6,530 nucleotides of DNA from Lachnospiraceae bacterium UBA4316 (GTDB lineage Bacteria; Bacillota; Clostridia; Lachnospirales; Lachnospiraceae), in the NCBI GenBank assembly GCA_002394535.1, contig DGUG01000180.1:1-6530 (forward strand). The letters are read 5' to 3'. The first letter of the stretch is position 1, and each line of letters opens with the position of its first letter. A program made the position numbers and the translations under genes. Of the stretch, positions 4,708 through 6,530 are shown piece after piece. The notes below the pieces were generated by a model. The model did not search any database and had not been told where the DNA came from. It saw only the letters and a program-made list of their open reading frames with translations.

Positions 4708-6530
4708 TTAAGTCAGTCTGACATTATCACTGCCGAATGCTTTGGACAGTTTTTCAGTCAGTTCCTCATTTGCATCAACGCTGCTGCTTGGCGGCAACGT
4801 TTTTCTCTCCTTGGTCTCCTCAATATATATTACAATTATATCCTTACCGTCAGAATCCGCAATTAAATTATTCAATTCCCCTTCTCTTTTTTGATAGTCA
4901 TCCTTTGTGGCAAACTTGATCCAGACCTTCTTCGGAATACTGTCAAACGGAATAATACGGTTGCAGATGACTTTTGCATCCTTTTCATCTTCCGCCGAAA
5001 CCCTGCCTTCAATGAACACTTTGGAATCCTCGTTTAAATACCTCGAATTCTTCTCATAGTCATCCGGCCACACTATTACCTCAACCGTTCCCACAAGGTC
5101 TTCTATCGTAAGAAATGCCATTATCCTGTTGGTCTTTGTATATTTTACCGTCTTTGATTCTATAATTCCCCCGATAGTTACCTTCGTATTATCCGTAACC
5201 TTTGCGCTTCTTATATCCTCGTCATATACAAAGTCAGTGGTCATATTGGTGATATTCCGGCGCCACATTGCTTCATTCTCTTCAAGCGGATGCCCGGATA
5301 CATAGACTCCGAGAACTTCCTTTTCAAGAGAAAGAAGCTCATTTTTCGGATATTCATCAATATCGGGAAGCTCAGCTGCCATGTCGCTTTTTACATCCCC
5401 ATCTGCGATATCAAAAAGCGACAGCTGTCCCGCCATGTTCTGCTTTCTGTCCTTAAGTATGCCGTCCATGTATTGGGCATACACGTTCATAAGCTGCTTG
5501 CGGTTGCCGGGAAGGGAGTCGAAAGCACCCGCTTTAATCAGATTCTCAACGACCCGCTTATTGACGTCTTTACCGTCCACCCTGTTCAGAAAATCATATA
5601 TATCCGCAAACTCACCGTTTGCATTCCTCTCACTGACAATTGCCTCTATTACGGGCCATCCCACACTCTTGATCGAAGCAAGCCCGTACACGATGGAATC
5701 ACCGTTTACGGAAAATCCTGCCACGCCATGGTTTATATCCGGAGGAAGAATCTTAATACCCATTGTCTTACACGAATAAATATATTCGCTTACTTTACCG
5801 GAATTATCAATCACACTTGTAAGAAGGGCTGCCATAAATTCAACGGGATAATAGTATTTCAGGTATGCTGTCTGATACGCTACAACAGCATATGCGGCGG
5901 CATGGGATTTGTTGAATGCATACTTGGCAAAATCCATCATCTCATCATATATCTTGTTTGCCACCGATTCTGAAATGCCCTTTGACAGACACCCCGGAAC
6001 ATTTTCATCGGGATTGCCGTACACAAAGTTTCTGCGCTCTCTTTCCATGACATCCTGTTTCTTCTTGCTCATGGCACGGCGCACAAGATCTGAACGTCCC
6101 AGTGTATATCCGCCAAGATCCCTTACTATCTGCATAACCTGCTCCTGGTAGACAATACACCCGTATGTCGGTTTCAGGATAGGTTCAAGCTGAGGACAGT
6201 CATATGTGATGTCCGATCTTGAGTTTTTTCCTTTTATATACACAGGTATGAAGTCCATAGGGCCCGGGCGGTAAAGAGATATTCCGGCTATGACATCTTC
6301 AAGGTTCTTCGGCTTTAGTTCCTTCATAAAGCTCTTCATGCCCGAACTTTCAAGCTGGAATATACCGTCCGTTTTTCCGGTTCCGATATAGTTATAAACG
6401 TTTATATCATCAAAATCGAGATTACCCGGGTCTACCTTCACGCCTTTGTTTTCATAAACAAAACGTGCTGCCTCCTTGATAACCGTAAGGGTAACCAGCC
6501 CCAGAAAGTCCATCTTGAGAAGTCCCAGCT
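4708..6530 (-). CDS. dnaE: DNA polymerase III alpha subunit (DnaE type), C-terminal half; 5' end beyond the window
   Basis: The visible 606 residues are the C-terminal half of a DnaE polymerase (usually about 1100-1200 residues), which extends primers at the replication fork. The frame stays open to 6530, where it reads LGLLKMDFLGL, so the ATG at 6513 is internal. Counting from that Met: D2 in MDFLGL matches the third catalytic aspartate (D555 in E. coli), and the other two lie off the window. Fingers motifs follow: GIFQLES (50-56), SLYRPGPM (79-86), YGCIVYQEQVM (117-127), RRAMSKKK (145-152) and FNKSHAAAYA (200-209). A helix-hairpin-helix-like GLASIKSVG is at 277-285. QLSLF at 363-367 is a clear internal beta-clamp binding motif. 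An OB-fold domain covers about 443-520 (TIGGIIESKTV...VEVIVWP), followed by a short C-terminal domain ending NVRLT. The PHP and palm regions are not visible. It is DnaE, not PolC, because no exonuclease insertion or PolC-type C-terminus is seen. Confidence 0.97.
   Translation of the reverse strand, partial: LGLLKMDFLGLVTLTVIKEAARFVYENKGVKVDPGNLDFDDINVYNYIGTGKTDGIFQLESSGMKSFMKELKPKNLEDVIAGISLYRPGPMDFIPVYIKGKNSRSDITYDCPQLEPILKPTYGCIVYQEQVMQIVRDLGGYTLGRSDLVRRAMSKKKQDVMERERRNFVYGNPDENVPGCLSKGISESVANKIYDEMMDFAKYAFNKSHAAAYAVVAYQTAYLKYYYPVEFMAALLTSVIDNSGKVSEYIYSCKTMGIKILPPDINHGVAGFSVNGDSIVYGLASIKSVGWPVIEAIVSERNANGEFADIYDFLNRVDGKDVNKRVVENLIKAGAFDSLPGNRKQLMNVYAQYMDGILKDRKQNMAGQLSLFDIADGDVKSDMAAELPDIDEYPKNELLSLEKEVLGVYVSGHPLEENEAMWRRNITNMTTDFVYDEDIRSAKVTDNTKVTIGGIIESKTVKYTKTNRIMAFLTIEDLVGTVEVIVWPDDYEKNSRYLNEDSKVFIEGRVSAEDEKDAKVICNRIIPFDSIPKKVWIKFATKDDYQKREGELNNLIADSDGKDIIVIYIEETKERKTLPPSSSVDANEELTEKLSKAFGSDNVRLT

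Noticed and set aside
4708..4721. Palindrome GTCAGACTGAC at the end of dnaE
   Set aside because: It is an 11-base palindrome inside codons for the last residues with no U tract after it. It explains neither termination nor binding.
5290..5973. Plus-strand open frame of 227 codons opposite dnaE
   Set aside because: It is antisense to strongly conserved DnaE motifs and has no recognisable domain.
1..6530. Search for mobile elements, CRISPR arrays, toxin-antitoxin or defence genes
   Set aside because: No transposase, integrase, spaced repeats, attachment-site-like duplication or unfamiliar protein family was seen. The tRNA is an integration-prone feature type, but its 3' half, where attachment sites usually lie, is outside the window.

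Overview
The window looks like a chromosomal stretch from a Clostridia-type Firmicute, most likely Lachnospiraceae. This rests on protein style, strong GGAGG ribosome binding sites, sigma-A-type promoters, a Firmicute-style DnaE next to pfkA, and a SleB-type wall hydrolase with SH3b domains. The family call is inference from the sequence alone. Every gene I can support lies on the minus strand, so transcription runs from position 6530 towards position 1.

Region 1 (6530 to 2094) is a tightly packed housekeeping run. In order of transcription it holds the C-terminal half of dnaE (replicative DNA polymerase, cut by the window edge), pfkA (6-phosphofructokinase), a TrmH/SpoU-family RNA 2'-O-methyltransferase, and proC (pyrroline-5-carboxylate reductase). 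Gaps are 24, 4 and 39 bases, with no terminator visible between the genes, so they are probably co-transcribed. They link replication, glycolysis, RNA modification and proline synthesis and share no obvious single pathway.

Region 2 (2097 to 110) is a two-gene cell-wall lysis cassette behind its own promoter, a perfect TTGACA-17-TATAAT. The -35 box of this promoter contains the proC stop codon. The first gene encodes a secreted protein with two SH3b domains, a charged linker and a SleB/CwlJ-type hydrolase domain. The second, 30 bases downstream, encodes a secreted GH25 muramidase. The two would act on the same substrate, peptidoglycan, outside the membrane.

Region 3 (109 to 1) holds a promoter (TTGCAA-17-TATAAT) immediately after the GH25 stop codon, a short hairpin leader, and the 5' half of a glutamine tRNA with anticodon CUG. 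The tRNA runs off the window edge.

No mobile element, CRISPR array, phage gene or defence system is visible, and no stretch over 300 bases lacks a gene. I do not see a previously undescribed system. The most notable signals are the consensus promoter embedded in the end of proC, the tRNA leader hairpin that repeats part of the tRNA itself, and an altered catalytic motif in the phosphofructokinase.
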